NCBI GenBank assembly: GCA_963920705.1
Contig: OY987239.1
Coordinates: 7,815,504 to 7,879,503 of the forward strand
DNA: 64,000 bases
From: Odiellus spinosus
Lineage: Eukaryota > Arthropoda > Arachnida > Opiliones > Phalangiidae
Direction: 5' to 3'
This document shows, in pieces, positions 33,974 to 45,030 of the stretch. Every line of letters starts with the position of its first letter. The first letter of the stretch is position 1. The translations under genes were made by a program, and so were the position numbers. The notes under the pieces are model-generated. The model was not told the DNA's origin, ran no database searches, and worked only from the letters and a program-made list of their open reading frames with translations.

Positions 33974-35727
33974 CTATTTCCTATATTTATAGAAACCTTC
34001 ACCCACCTTAAGTCCCAATTTACCTTCCCTCACTAAATTGTTAATTGAAGGGCTTGGTTTAAAAAGGGGATTGTCAGGAAATTGTTCGTGCCACACATCA
34101 ATAACACTTTTGATCGTATCTAAGCCAATGTAATCGGCTAGCCTGAGTGGTCCTATTTTTAAACCGGCACCGTGCACCATTGCATTGTCTATATCTTCCA
34201 AAGTGGCGTCCCCTCTTTCGAGCAGACGCAGAGCTTCGAGTAATTGAATAGAGAAAAGACGATTAACAATGAAACCTGGGGTATCCTTGCAGACGATGGT
34301 TGTTTTCCCTGAAACATAGTCTTAATTAAATTAATTGGCCTCAATTTAGGGTCATTCCACGTGAGATCGACCAATGGCTCCGGTAAGGTTCCATTTGTGC
34401 AGCTCCCTTTTGCGCAGATCCCACAAGCGCAGTTTTTCATTCGCGCAGTTTCCCATTTCCGCAGGTTTCCATTTCCGCAGTTTCCATTTGCGCAGTGTTC
34501 ATTTGCAGGTTATGTTATGTTAGGTTAGGTTAGTTAATCAATCGAACTAGCCTGTCCCTCTTGTGGGTAGCTCGAATGGCAAACTGCGCAAATGAAAATG
34601 CGCAAGTGGGAAACTGCGCAAGCGGACGCAAACCATGGCTCCATGGGTCGGCCAAATTTGTTCAAGTCACGTAATAAGACCCCACACTAGCTAATGTGTT
34701 TCTTGAAACATAAAATAAATATATTCTTTGTGTACCTATTTTTTGGCCAAATTGAAGGAGGCTTTGAAATGTTTCCTCGCTGGTTTCGGGTGCTCGAACA
34801 ACTTCTAGTAATTCCATAGTGGGAACTGGTATAAAAAAGTGCAAGCCACCAAATCTGTCCTGCCTGTTAGTGACCTCAGCAATTTTAGATATTGGCATCG
34901 ACGAAGTATTAGTGGCAAATATGGTCTTTTCCGGAGCAATTACATCCAAAGCTTTAAAAAGCTCTTCCTTGGCGGCTAAATTCTCCGGGATTGCTTCCAC
35001 GATTAAATCAACGTCTTGAATATCGTCTTTTTGAATTATAATATTTGGTTTTGGCGTAATTTTGCCAAGTGTTGTCTGTAGAAATAATTTTATAGAATAT
35101 GAAAACCCTTCCTTCGAAGATTGGTCTTTAATGCTAGCAAGGGATGCGTTCAGTTGATGAATACAAAAAAAAAAGCATCGATGCCAAATTTATCCGATAG
35201 GCATCGTGACGTCAGTGGCATTCGTACGGATTTTTAAAATCGATGTGCCATCGATGGGCATCGTGATTTTTCTAACTGTACGCTCCCAAAAATGCTGAAT
35301 AAGGGATCATACGGTAGTAATTTCAAATTACACTAGAGTAGATTTAAAAAGCTCATTTATACATGAATATACTATCTGCAGAAATAGTTTAAATAAAAAC
35401 CAGATCTCCAAAAAAGGTCTAAAAATGCTAATAAAAAATATTATTACTAACCTCAACAAAATGTCGTCTTTCTTCAGAATTTGTGGGATACTTATTTTTA
35501 GAAATTATTTCGACGCCATTACGTATTTTCGTCAGTGAATTTTTCAACAAACAACTGTTTAAGTCGGACAATATGACGTCATGACCACTTTGAGCGCAAA
35601 CTTGAGCAATTCCTGATCCCATCAAACCACTTCCAATCACAACTACTCTAGAAATTCGTTGTTTGCGTAAAAACATAGTTGAAAATGTACGCGAAACAAC
35701 AATTGAACCGACTTTGAAAGCTGCCAT
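33974..35727 (-). CDS. 3-hydroxyacyl-CoA dehydrogenase paralogue (copy B), catalytic Asn changed
   Basis: Three exons, 35452-35727 (Met at 35727; an in-frame Met also at 35811), 34736-35075 and 33974-34308, encode 316 residues. It has an Arg-rich transit-like start, [10 protein letters not shown] for NAD, and ends GEGFYKYRK. The catalytic segment reads [16 protein letters not shown]: the His and Glu remain, but the Asn after HFF (Asn161 of human HADH by recalled numbering, which helps hold substrate and His) is Ile. Intron 1 falls at the same place as in copy A; intron 2 (phase 1, after QKIG) is private. The frame is open throughout, so this may be a low-activity or repurposed enzyme rather than a pseudogene. 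Confidence 0.92.
34370..34645. repeat. Degenerate GCGCAG repeat inside a copy B intron
   Basis: Around 12 short units related to GCGCAGTTTCCATTT, on both strands either side of a central GTTATGTTATGTTAGGTTAG stretch, making an imperfect palindrome. Probably the arms of a small element whose ends were not identified. Confidence 0.6.
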
Positions 35728-36294
35728 ATTAACAATTAATCTTGGCGGGAGGGAGTTATTAAGCGTAGGTTTAACAATAAAATGAATATTTGATAATCTA
35801 GGCCTTGGCACGATACTAGGTCACCATTGAGTAGTGGCGTCAAAAATCCATCGCCTACCGTAATTATTGATTATACTAGTAGTTAACCTAATTGCTGTTG
35901 TACACAGTGTTACAAAATGTTTCCAATCTAGCGAATTAAAACTAAAGTCAAATGAATAATTGCAAATAAGCCACAAACAACCTTGAAAGTCAGAAATATA
36001 TCACAAAGTATTGTAACGTCATACCCTTCTATCTTTACCCGAGTGTCAACCCCCTTTCCCCCTTACACAGTAGGCCTAAATTTATGGGGATCGTTCCTAA
36101 AGAATGCCTCATATGTTACATTACCTTTAAACATTCAGTTAAACATCTCAAGTCGTGATTGATGGTTATTTAACTTAGGGATGGAGTGGTTTTTTTTTTG
36201 TGAAAAAATTGTGTACAAGCACAGATAAAGGCAACTTTCACCATCCCCTCGTTGAAAACGGTATTCCTGATTCGTTAGCCTTAAATTGTGTCAT

Positions 36295-36485
36295 AATGAC
36301 CTTATGCTTTCTAGATGGCGGTGACGTATTCGCCTATAATCGCTGTTATAGGTCAGCCCTTATACTGCCGAGTTGAAAGATATATCGTTGAAAATGGCGA
36401 GGAATGACGTCCTATTCGTGACTTATAACAGATCTTGGGGCCTAATACGTTACCGCCATTTAGAAAGCATAGATCTTCATGTCGC
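36295..36485. mobile_element. Imperfect inverted repeat upstream of HADH copy B
   Basis: GCTTTCTAGATGGCGGTGACG on the left pairs with CGTTACCGCCATTTAGAAAGC on the right. A short open frame over it is not supported as a gene. The rest of 35730-36660 and 37000-37460 shows nothing recognisable. Confidence 0.6.
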
Positions 36486-36662
36486 AGGAAAAAACTGCAG
36501 AATAGGGGTTTCACTACCAAACTTTCGCGCCTCTGGTGGCCGGGAATTGAAACGTAAGTATGTCCACCCACCATTTTCTTCATTTTACTTTCCTTTTATG
36601 TGAGGGGAGAAATGTAGTGTTTCTCAGCTCTCTAGGCCTTTGTACATGTATTTGCCTTATAG

Positions 36663-36999
36663 CAGAAGCCGATGAAACCCTCCTTTGAAGTCTATTACTC
36701 CCAGGTCTTGTCTACCCCTCTCTGTATGGGTTAGTTTCAAAAAGCGCGATTCGTACGCCTCCTAACGTTAGATATTTTCGGAGCGGGAGTTCGTCGAGCG
36801 AATATCTCTATCAGCCTTGGAATTCGTCAAAAAAACGTTGTCGTTTGTGGAGAGAGAGAATTTCCAATTTTCCGTAGACAGGGGGTATGAAGTAGGACCC
36901 CTCCGATCTCGTAAAATTGTGGATTTTACCCATTCACAGAGGAACGCTATATGGAACATTAGAGTAGTAGACTTCAAAGGAGGGTTTCATCGGCTTCTG
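36663..36999. mobile_element. MITE family M1, copy 12
   Basis: Complete copy with exact 7-bp duplication CTTATAG, between HADH copies B and C. Confidence 0.97.
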
Positions 37000-37461
37000 C
37001 TTATAGTTACTTTTATGACGTGCATACCTGTGATAAAGGCCTCAGCATGTAGGGCTATAAAGATAGTAAGACCTATATTTTATATGATTTACATGTACGT
37101 ATAAAACGTTACAGCTTTATCTAAGCAAAAGCCAGACTAATTTGTCGTCTATAAATATTCAATAATTATACTTTTAAATTCATAATCAATTGGAATAGTA
37201 CCGATTGTAAATGTTGCAAAAATGGCGTGAATGAAAACGCGAAAGGGCACAGGTGATTGACTTATTAGGGTTATTTGAACAAATGGGATGATTTTCAAAT
37301 TATAGTTAAAGGTGATAGGCTTAGTGTTAGCCTACAACGTTAAGAAATAATTAAATGACAAGCCATGAAGTTAATTCTTATTAATTTATGCAAAATATTT
37401 AACAAATTCCCAAAATCACATCATAGTTAGCCCGCTTGGTTTAGTCATTGAAAATAATCGA

Positions 37462-39450
37462 CTAAATCTTCTTTCCAGACTTATCGTATTTGTAAAAGCC
37501 TTCGCCAGATTTGATACCTAATTTTCCTTCAGCCACTTTTTGGTTAATGATTTTAACTGGTTCAAACAAGGGATTGTCCTTGAATTTTTTAGCCCAATCA
37601 TCTCCAATGTGTTTGGCAAGATCCAACCCCGTGTAGTCTTGCAGTTCGAAAGGGCCCATGGGATATCCAGCTCCCAGTTTCATGGCGATGTCTATATCTT
37701 GAAAAGACGCGTCACCGCGTTCGTACATTCGTACAGCTTCCGCGAAATAAGGTATCAGAAGACGATTGACGATGAACCCTGGTGTGTCCGCGCAAGTAAC
37801 CGTGGTCTTGCCCAAATTCTTGCCAAATTCCATTAGTTTTTGATAAGTTTCTTCGCTCGTTTGCGGTATTCGAATTACCTACAAATATGATTTTAATAAT
37901 CAAAATCGAAGGAAGCAATCGGACAATGGTTCTTACTTCAACGAGTTTCATAACAGGTACCGGATTGAAGAAATGCAACCCTCCAAAACGATCCAAACGT
38001 TTTGTAGACGCCGCTATGTCTCCAATACTGAGAGAAGAAGTATTACTCGCAAAAATAGTCGAGGGTTGAGCTACAGCGTCAATTGCAGAGAATACCATAT
38101 GCTTAATTTCAATTTTCTCCACGATAGCTTCAACGACAAGATCAACGTCTTTTCCCGAAGCTTTCAAATCGGTTGATAAAGTCAGCCTCGACAATGATTC
38201 GTCGACAAATTTCTTGGCATCGTTCGTATTGTCTCCGAACTTTTTCTTGGCAACTCTTTGAATACTCTTTTCGATTCGGCCCTTCGACTTATCTAAAAGA
38301 TCCTTGAATATGGGAAAATACTTATCAACTATCTAACTAACAACAAGAGAATTTTATCTCAATAAATTGTGATGGATAAGGGGTTGATTTAATAAAGTCC
38401 CATATTGTAACACAAATTCCCAAATGATCGAGAGCCACGCCCACATAGGCCACGAACACCAAACATAAAATTGTCACATATATTACATAACATGTGGAAA
38501 AATATAGTTGTCCAGTATGCTAGAATACCACATGCCTAACCTTACTTAGATTGCAGTCCATTGCCCACAAACTAGCTAAGTGGTTATCTTGTATACTAAT
38601 GGGACGCGACAAACCTTACCTTAACTACTACATGATAAACGGAAAATATTTTCTCTACAATGCTCAGCAGGTTTCTGATGCATTAAACATTGCCTACCCT
38701 ACTTCGTCCAAAGATTCGGAGTCTCTGATATTTTATTGAAAGCCTAAATCCCACCCTAACCTATTTTAATAAACTTATAACAACTGCGCGTGTCGATAAT
38801 TTGTGCTTAAGGATTTAAATCATAAAACAGGACAAAAGGGCTTGCCCAACTTGGCGATTTTTTTATTAATTCCCTCGGCGAAAAAAAAATAATAATTGGG
38901 ACGCGTAAAAGCAAATTTCTGTAATGGCAATCAGAAATAAAAATAATTTATACTGTACAGCGACGTTAAAAAGCATTGTATCTCTAACTCATTAACACCA
39001 TATCTATGGTTAGAACTTAAGCACACCCTGCTTTCAATCAACGTTTTTCAAGCTTTTGCTTTTCCTAGAGAAGCTGATAATATGAAATACATTTACATAT
39101 CTTCTTTGCTGTCACTTGAAGCTTGATAGCGTGGGTTAAATGAAAAGCTTGATTTAAGCTTCAACAAAAGCTCGATTCTTGGCAAAAAAAGTCCCTTTAC
39201 ACTCCTTTACGCTAGCCTTAATTACGTATCTACATGTACATATACTTACTTGCGATACGTCAACCAAAGTCACGGTGTGTCCAGTCTGCGCCGCGACTTG
39301 GGCAATACCAGAACCCATAAGCCCGCCCCCCAGTACGGTTACTTTGCTAATAGACGCATTACGAACGCTACGGTAGTTATACTTGGCTATGTTCGAGTTG
39401 CAAAGGCTTAAAGAAGAAGCGACCACTTTACGCAAGCTAGTGAATGCCAT
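37462..39450 (-). CDS. 3-hydroxyacyl-CoA dehydrogenase (copy C), with a one-base frame problem
   Basis: Exons 39250-39450 (Met at 39450), exon 2 ending at 37937, and 37462-37878 (stop). The NAD motif [10 protein letters not shown], catalytic [27 protein letters not shown] and C-terminal [10 protein letters not shown] are present. Exon 2 should start after ...TTCAAG at 38303 (DLLDKSKG), but four Cs at 38280-38283 where three are expected shift the frame. Using the next AG (TTTTAG, exon start 38293) restores an open frame and phase 0 throughout, replacing DLLDKSKG by ISRRG and giving 324 residues. Either a real insertion compensated by a cryptic acceptor, or an assembly error in a homopolymer. 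Intron positions differ from copies A and B. Confidence 0.88.
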
Positions 39451-39904
39451 CGTTAATTTTTAAAATTGAAGAGACACGTCTAGCGAATATAAACCGGCTT
39501 TTGACTTAGCGAGTACAGAGATAATTTTTGGGCCGAAAAATTTGTATTTTAACAGCGCACCAAGCTTCGGGTTGATAAGATTATTATTTTGTATTCCCCC
39601 TCACGGTTGTTGGCTTACTACTACACGCTATAACCATAGTTATCAAGTAACATTTCGATTGACATTAAATGCTATTAGAAAAAAAAAATTTCCGAGCGTT
39701 CGGCTTCAGTGACAGGAGTAATGGTTATGGATTATAAAACATATTTCCTCAAACGAAATTCGTATACACAGTACAGTACATGTATTTTTAGCTACACCAA
39801 AAGTGTAGCTATTACATTCGGTGGTTCGCCTCCGTCGCCGCCGTTGGAAATGACGAAATTCGCGAAAATCATGCATTAGCGTAGAAGCTCGCGTAGAAGA
39901 AAAT

Positions 39905-40325
39905 AAATAATATTAGATATAAAGCCGCGTTCACAAGATAAATTAATGAAGATTAGATATAAAGGCGCGTTCACACGGGTTAATAATTTGAAAATAAATA
40001 ATATTGGATATAAAGCCGCGTTCACAAGATAAATTAATGAAGATTAGATATAAAGGCGCGTTCACACGGGTTTATAATTTGAAAATAAATAAAATTAGAT
40101 ATAAAGCCGCGTTCACAAGATAAATTAATAAAGATTAGATATAAAGGCGCGTTCACACGGGTTTGTAAGTTGAAAATAAATAATATTGGATATAAAGCCG
40201 CGTTCACAAGATAAATTAATAAAGATTAGATATAAAGGCGCGTTTACACGGGTTTGTAAGTTGAAAATAAATAAATATTAGATATAAAGCCGCGTTCACA
40301 AGATAAATTAATAATGATTAGATAT
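39905..40325. repeat. 91-bp tandem array
   Basis: GATATAAAGCCGCGTTCACA recurs at 39916, 40007, 40098, 40189 and 40281, a 91-92 bp period. Each unit itself holds two related halves (AAGCCGCGTTCACA and AAGGCGCGTTCACA), so the array grew from a dimer. Between 39451 and 39904 no feature was found. Confidence 0.93.
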
Positions 40326-40562
40326 AAAAATTAAAAGTGGAAAAATGAAAAAGTGAAAAGTGGAAAAATGAAGTGTCATTGGTGTAGCTATTCTTATAGG
40401 CTTGACCATCTTGTATAAAATTATTTTGTGAGTTTTGGAGTAATGATAGAAACTGAGCGGAGTTACACCGAATGATAAACCTCGGTGAATAGAAAGTAGT
40501 CTTTGCAAACTTTTCGAGAACAAGACTATTTCCAGGCGCCTTTCTTATATATGGTAGGGTCG

Positions 40563-41283
40563 CCTAATTCTGAACGCTTCTAATTCTGAACGCTTCTAAT
40601 TCTGAACGCTTCTAATTCTGAACGCTTCTAATTCTGAACGCTTCTAATTCTGAACGCTTCTAATTCTGAACGCTTCTAATTCTGAACGCTTCTAATTCTG
40701 AACGCTTCTAATTCTGAACGCTTCTAATTCTGAACGCTTCTAATTCTGAACGCTTCTAATTCTGAACGCTTCGAATTCTGAACGCTTCGAATTCTGAACG
40801 CTTCGAATTCTGAACGCTTCTAATTCTGAACGCTTCGAATTCTGAACGCTTCGAATTCTGAACGCTTCGAATTCTGAACGCTTCTAATTCTGAACGCTTC
40901 TAATTCTGAACGCTTCTAATTCTGAACGCTTCTAATTCTGAACGCTTCTAATTCTGAACGCTTCTAATTCTGAACGCTTCTAATTCTGAACGCTTCTATT
41001 TCTGAACGCTTCTATTTCTGAACGCTTCTATTTCTGAACGCTTCTATTTCTGAACGCTTCTAATTCTGAACGCTTCTAATTCTGAACGCTTCTAATTCTG
41101 AACGCTTCTAATTCTGAACGCTTCTAATTCTGAACGCTTCTAATTCTGAACGCTTCTAATTCTGAACGCTTCTAATTCTGAACGCTTCTAATTCTGAACG
41201 CTTCTAATTCTGAACGCTTCTAATTCTGAACGCTTCTAATTCTGAACGCTTCTAATTCTGAACGCTTCTAATTCTGAACGCTT
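40563..41283. repeat. 16-bp satellite array (TAATTCTGAACGCTTC)
   Basis: About 45 near-perfect 16-bp units. Variants TTCGAATTCTG and TATTTCTG are clustered, as expected from local duplication of altered units. The array is unrelated in sequence to the 16-bp array at 163-1918. Confidence 0.97.
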
Positions 41284-41685
41284 TCATTTAAAAATGTATA
41301 ACTTCACTTTGGTTGGGTTTATTTAAAGATGGAAGGGCTCATTTTGTAGACGGCTATTCGCGGAACGCAACTTCAACACTCCTAGTAAACGTTTTTTTTT
41401 CCAATCGAGGATATAAACTAAGGTTTAAAAAAAAAACCTAGTATTCTATAGATAAATAGGCATTATAATAATATAAATTTATAAATAAGTGTGGGACATC
41501 TGCCAAGTCACGTGACTGATTGGAATCCTGGCTTGATTTCGCGACCGCGACTGTTTTGTATCTTTATTAGCCTTGCACTGGCAATAAGGTCTTGTTTTAT
41601 AAAAATCCTTATTTCAAAGCCGGATTGACAAATTTCAAATTTTTAACCTGTCTGCTATCTCTAATACGATTTTGGGGCAATTATT

Positions 41686-43186
41686 ATGACTAGTAATAGT
41701 ACCCAGAAGTCTTCCTTGGATGACAAAGAGACTAATAATGATGTAATCTCTAATTTCGTAAATTGTATACTTAACCATGCTGCAGAGTGAGTTTCATAAC
41801 CATTACCATTACGAAATTGTTTTGAGTTATCGTAATTGATTAAAATTACGTACATAGATCGCTGGTGGCCAATAAGAGCAAACAGAAACTGCAGAATTTC
41901 CGAGCTGTTAAAAAATTTCAAAACAAGTAGAGTAGCATGCTTTTTGGCTGTCTTATGTACCTTTACTTATTTTCTCTTCCAGATTTCGTGCTGAGGTTTC
42001 CAATCTTAAAGGGTTGACCGAGACTTCAATTGATTATAGCTTACTGGAATCAAAAATAGTAAGAGTTGTGTTATATAATTTTGTGTTGGCTAGAGTTTTT
42101 TTTTGTGACATCTTTAAAGTTAAATAGTAATAATAATAGTTAGGAATATAAAGGTTATTAGCAGCCTCATGTAACTTACATTTTAACAATAGAGTGAGCT
42201 TTAGGGCTGTACATAAAGATATTTTTTATATAGGCCAGATTAAGTAGTCTTTGCTTTCAACTCGTCCTCGGAACCAGAGATCTCTGGTGTCTTGAACAAC
42301 TACACCGGTCCGATGAGTAGTCCAACTTAATCAATTTCTAAAATATTATAAATTAATAAACTAGTCCCTGGTTTCAGTGACCCTCATTTTTGGCCCAACC
42401 AATTAATAAACCGATTTATTTTTAAGCTGCTTGTGAGCCCCATAGCCCAATATTTCGAGTAGTAACCGTGATTTTTAAGAGATTTAGGCTGCATTTGTTA
42501 CATAATTATTGAAAAATTTCACTAGTCAAAATGCCAAGTGATATCGATTTTCTTTAATGAATTTTTTTTTTTTTGGCTCTTGAGTTATGTACAGTCCTTG
42601 GTGAGCAGACTAATTCTAATTGTCGTCAGAAGCCGATGAAACCCTCCTTTGAAGTCTATTACTCCCGGGTCTTGTCTACCCCTCTCTGTATGGGTTAGTT
42701 TCAAAATGCGCGATTCGTACGCCTCCTAACGGTAGATATTTTCGGTGCGGGAGTTCGTCCAGCGAATATCTCTAGCAGCCTTGGAGTTCGTCAAAAAAAA
42801 CGTCGTCGTTTCTGGAGAGAGAATTTCCAATTTTCCGTAGACAGGGGGTATGAAGTAGGACCCCTCCGATCTCTTAAAATTGTGAATATTACCCATACAG
42901 AGGAGCGCTATATGGAACATTAGAGTAGTAGACTTCAAAGGAGGGTTTCATCGGCTTCTGTTGTCGTCTACTTCATAATCCACTCCCTTAAAGGGATAAT
43001 GAAGTATACTAAAAAATATTTATGGTCGAAAATACATTGTTATTAATCAGTTTAACATGCTAAAACTATACCTTTTCCTCCAAGAAGGAACAGGAGCTAT
43101 TAATCGAAATGCTACAGGAGAAAAACCATTTCCTTAAGAACAATGAAGTAGATCTGAGCCAAGAAAATGATTCTAACAGTGAATAA
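41686..43186 (+). CDS. Small coiled-coil protein, unrecognised
   Basis: Three exons join in phase: 41686-41786 (Met), 41983-42058, 43085-43186 (TAA), for 92 residues. Residues about 1-20 are polar (DDKETNND). They are followed by a helical stretch (FVNCILNHAAEFRAEV) and a C-terminal coiled coil (LLESKIKEQELLIEMLQEKN), then an acidic tail (SQENDSNSE). Size and layout suggest a subunit of a larger assembly, but I do not recognise the family. Intron 2 contains M1 copy 13. Splice sites are canonical and the reading frame is clean. Confidence 0.7.
42627..42960. mobile_element. MITE family M1, copy 13
   Basis: Complete copy with exact 7-bp duplication TTGTCGT (42620-42626, 42961-42967). Confidence 0.97.
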
Positions 43187-43371
43187 TTTCACTTCCTGGT
43201 ATTCATACATTATTAAAATACATATTACAATAAACTAATGTGATAATAAAGATAAATACATTTGAGTTATTAATATTGAAATTTTTATCTTGACTGGAAG
43301 AGCGTAAGTTGAGTGGTTCCTGGTGACGAAAATAATATTTTTCATTGTTCAGTAACCCCATCTTGAAATAG

Positions 43372-43712
43372 ACGAATTCGAAATTGAAAAGGAACTTACA
43401 GGGGCAGCGCACCATTGGGGTACAAAATTAACGCGCCAATCTGTTAAGAGATGTCGCTATCATAGGTCACATTCTAATCCTATTTTGATTGGCTAAGCTA
43501 TGACGAGTGAGACAAACTAGGCGGTAACCCCTCCCCTCGCGCTTCGAGAATCCACGCGTTTCCAATAGCAACGGGTGTAATATGTGGATAGGTACAAGAG
43601 CGATAGTGAGGCACAGGCGCGCCATCTATTGCGATAATTCATCATTATATTTGTACCCCAATGGCCGTAGCCCAATAGAAGTTGGTTTATGAGTATGGAA
43701 ATTTCGAATTCG
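43372..43712 (-). mobile_element. MITE family M2 copy
   Basis: Complete-looking copy from CGAATTCGAAATTG to GGAAATTTCGAATTCG. It interrupts or borders an open minus-strand frame (43713-43948). Confidence 0.8.
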
Positions 43713-43948
43713 ACAATTATCTGATAAATTTTCCAAATGTCCTGCACTTATGTAATAGAAATGGTTTTTATCTAACACTGTTATGGCTGAAAATTTTGAA
43801 GCGAGCCTTTTACATGATGAGGGAAATAATATATTGTGCTTTTTGTTGGTATTAGGCCACGAAGAACTACTATAAGTACTCACATTGTCAGTAAAGTCGG
43901 TTGGAAGGACATAATTTCTCCATGTCTTTACGTAATCGATAATGAATT
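43713..43948 (-). CDS. Orphan open exon-like segment
   Basis: Open for 78 codons on the minus strand after a possible acceptor (CTCTAAG at 43949). It includes DYVKTWRNYVLPTDF and VLDKNHFYYISAGHLENL, and runs into an M2 element. Composition looks coding, but no family was recognised and no partner exon was found. It could be a relic of a disrupted gene. Confidence 0.25.
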
Positions 43949-44204
43949 CTTAGAGCCTAGAATGTAACAAAATGCATGATATAATAAAAATAAAAGCCCA
44001 CAATTACATTGCCAATAAAATAAGAAAAGAAAATCAGTCTGTTAAAGAGCCATTCCTGATTCTCATGTTTAAAACAAGAATTAAAGTTTCAAGGTTGAAT
44101 TAAACTGGAAATCATAAACAGTGAATGCAGAATTTTTGTAATCAACGAATATTTGCATACAATCTAAAAAAATCCACTCTGTATTAGCAAAATCTTGTTT
44201 CGAA

Positions 44205-44297
44205 TGGTTTACGCGTTTCACGCTCGTGCGCTCATAGAAGTACCATTAGCGCGCGAGCGTGAAACCCGTGAAAATAGGTCTGTGTGAATTCACTTAT
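44205..44297. mobile_element. Small palindromic element (about 100 bp)
   Basis: CGCGTTTCACGCTCGTGCGC pairs with GCGCGAGCGTGAAACCCGTG. The same palindrome is complete at 51466-51580. Confidence 0.8.
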
Positions 44298-44329
44298 GAG
44301 CGTGTGGACTAAATTTTTGCAATAAATGA

Positions 44330-45030
44330 TATTATAAAAGAGTAGGAGCTTACTTATGGCATGTTGCCGTCTAAGTAATAGCTCATAAAGCTCTAGCGCT
44401 CGTGAGCAACGAGCATTTATTAAACTTATTTTTTATATATCCAGGTGTGCACGGTCGCTCTTTTGTTATAGGCTCAAAGAAGCTTCCCCTATCATAGTAG
44501 TGGTGACCACTTTCACTGATTTTCTAATCTTTTTACGCGTTTGTAGTCAGCGAACACCTGTAGCAGTACCGCTGTTCGGTCAATAAACCTAAGAAGGATC
44601 AGATAAGGAGAGGAAAAGTGGGGCTGAGTTGAGTTAGAGAGAGAAGAGCCAACCTCCCACTCGGGTGGAAAGGGGGTATAGGAAATTCTCGAGGTAAACT
44701 GTTGTCACGTGGTCGCTAGCTAGCGCGTCTCATAAAGGATTCGTTTTACCCACGTGACAACAATTTACCACGAAGCATCTCTACCCCCGTCTGTCCCCCG
44801 TTCTCCCAGAGTGGGAGTTTATACTAACGCAGTAGGAGCCACGCCGTTCCCACTTTTCCTCTCCTTATCTGATCCTTCTTGATAAACCTTAAAACAAAAC
44901 AGCGACGGTGCACGCGTTTCAGGGGTGGTCAATGGGCCATTAGAAGTGGGGCTGAAATTTTCTCTGCTCACATGATTTCGTGACGTAGTTAACAACATTT
45001 GAACAAGACGTCGCAACCACAAATTTTATA
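44330..45030. mobile_element. MITE family L, long copy with nested M5
   Basis: Starts ATATTATAAAAGAGTAGG and ends in the hairpin arm AACAAGACGTCGCAACCACA. The M5 element at 44590-44881 is inserted in it. Confidence 0.7.
44590..44881. mobile_element. MITE family M5, copy 2
   Basis: 292 bp, same family as 30609-30909. Exact 7-bp duplication ATAAACC (44583-44589, 44882-44888). Confidence 0.94.

Noticed and set aside
37540-38176. Plus-strand frames opposite HADH copy C
   Set aside because: Antisense shadows of exons 2 and 3.
38551-38739. Plus-strand 62-codon frame in an HADH copy C intron
   Set aside because: No homology recognised and no neighbouring exons.
4443-42938. Recurrent 60-117 codon frames starting MKPSFEVYYSNV or MKSTTLMFHIALL
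   Set aside because: Each lies in an M1 MITE copy on one strand or the other. The peptide recurs because the element does.
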